A DNA stretch of 5,152 nt, taken from positions 1 to 5,152 of the forward strand of contig CAKRRX010000170.1 in NCBI GenBank assembly GCA_934394595.1, written 5' to 3'. Of the stretch, positions 5,016-5,152 are shown piece by piece. The notes below the pieces were generated by a model. The model saw nothing but the letters and a program-made list of their open reading frames with translations, searched no databases and was not told the origin of the DNA. The translations under genes and the position numbers were made by a program. Position 1 is the first letter of the stretch, and each line of letters begins with the position of its first letter. This stretch comes from an uncultured Blautia sp. (GTDB lineage Bacteria > Bacillota > Clostridia > Lachnospirales > Lachnospiraceae).

Positions 5016-5052
5016 GGGAGGGGCGAAAATACTTATTTTCTCTCTACCCTAT
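5016..5052 (+). ncRNA. Group II intron domain VI with branch-point A and 3' end
   Basis: GGG (5016-5018) pairs with CCC (5047-5049). Then AGGGG (5019-5023) pairs with TCTCT (5041-5045) including G-U pairs, and GAAAA (5025-5029) pairs with TTTTC (5036-5040) around a 6-nt loop. A5046 is left unpaired, 7 nt from the 3' end, exactly where the lariat branch-point adenosine belongs. The terminal TAT leads to the intron end at 5052. Confidence 0.85.
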
Positions 5053-5152
5053 TTGGCGAAAACGGCTGATTTTTCAAATACGGTTTTTGAGTTGGCTTTT
5101 TGTCTGTGAATAATACAGTTGTTGAAAAAAAATCTGCATGTTACAATTAACT
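5053..5152. other. Sequence 3' of the intron, no assignable gene
   Basis: These 100 bases are the 3' flank (exon side) of the intron. Short open frames exist on both strands, but none resembles the missing integrase N-terminus or any other family I recognise. A weak promoter-like pair, TTGAGT (5087-5092) and AATAAT (5109-5114) at 16-bp spacing, points rightward out of the window. Nothing further can be supported. Confidence 0.4.

Larger units (their letters stand above)
4697..5052 (+). mobile_element. 5'-truncated group II intron, 3' end only
   Basis: The domain X coding end is followed after 6 nt by ribozyme domain V and then domain VI, ending at the 3' splice boundary 5052/5053 (intron ends in AT, matching the AY rule). 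Domains I-IV and most of the encoded protein are missing. The left edge, about 4690-4710, joins directly to an integrase remnant on the opposite strand. Insertion is primed at the intron's 3' end, so truncated insertions lose the 5' side, as seen here, although a later deletion would give the same result. The piece cannot self-splice. Confidence 0.85.

Noticed and set aside
1..5152. CRISPR array, insertion-sequence transposase or defence system
   Set aside because: No regularly spaced repeats, transposase motifs or known defence genes are visible. The only mobile sequences are the integrase and group II intron remnants.

Overview
The window looks like chromosomal DNA of a gut-type clostridium, most likely Lachnospiraceae. 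This is inferred from moderate-to-low GC, strong GGAGG-type ribosome binding sites, a clostridial-style M18 aminopeptidase, and an integrase remnant ending in the YIYNPLT-type C-terminus that I associate with that family. No species can be named from the sequence alone.

The left part (1-4038) is ordinary core-type sequence, all on the + strand. An AT-rich leader carries several inverted repeats and a terminator-like hairpin. It is followed by a well-supported promoter, then a 576-aa 'predicted ATPase of the ABC class' (real start at 246). A 126-bp gap with a long inverted repeat and a TATAAT box leads to an M18 zinc aminopeptidase (2103-3494) with all its metal and catalytic residues. A strong intrinsic terminator closes that gene. 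A small four-helix membrane protein of unknown function (3577-4038) follows immediately.

The right part (4061-5152) is a tRNA gene with a decayed insertion behind it. A textbook promoter (TTGACA-N17-TAGAAT) drives a single tRNA-Arg(ACG), which ends in its own terminator. About 110 bp further on, reading back toward the tRNA, is the C-terminal remnant of a tyrosine recombinase that appears to have lost internal catalytic segments but stays in frame. Its upstream side is cut off at about 4690-4715 by the 3' end of a group II intron in the opposite orientation. The intron piece holds the maturase (domain X) tail of the intron-encoded protein, a catalytic domain V with a shortened distal stem, a well-formed domain VI with a branch-point A, and a 3' boundary at 5052. 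The most economical reading is a genomic-island scar at a tRNA-Arg attachment site, later hit by a 5'-truncated group II intron or by a deletion fusing the two.

I do not see an intact new biological system. The most interesting items are the nested integrase/intron scar, the integrase that is internally deleted but still open, the short domain V, and the unusual ABC-class ATPase with its repeat-rich leader.
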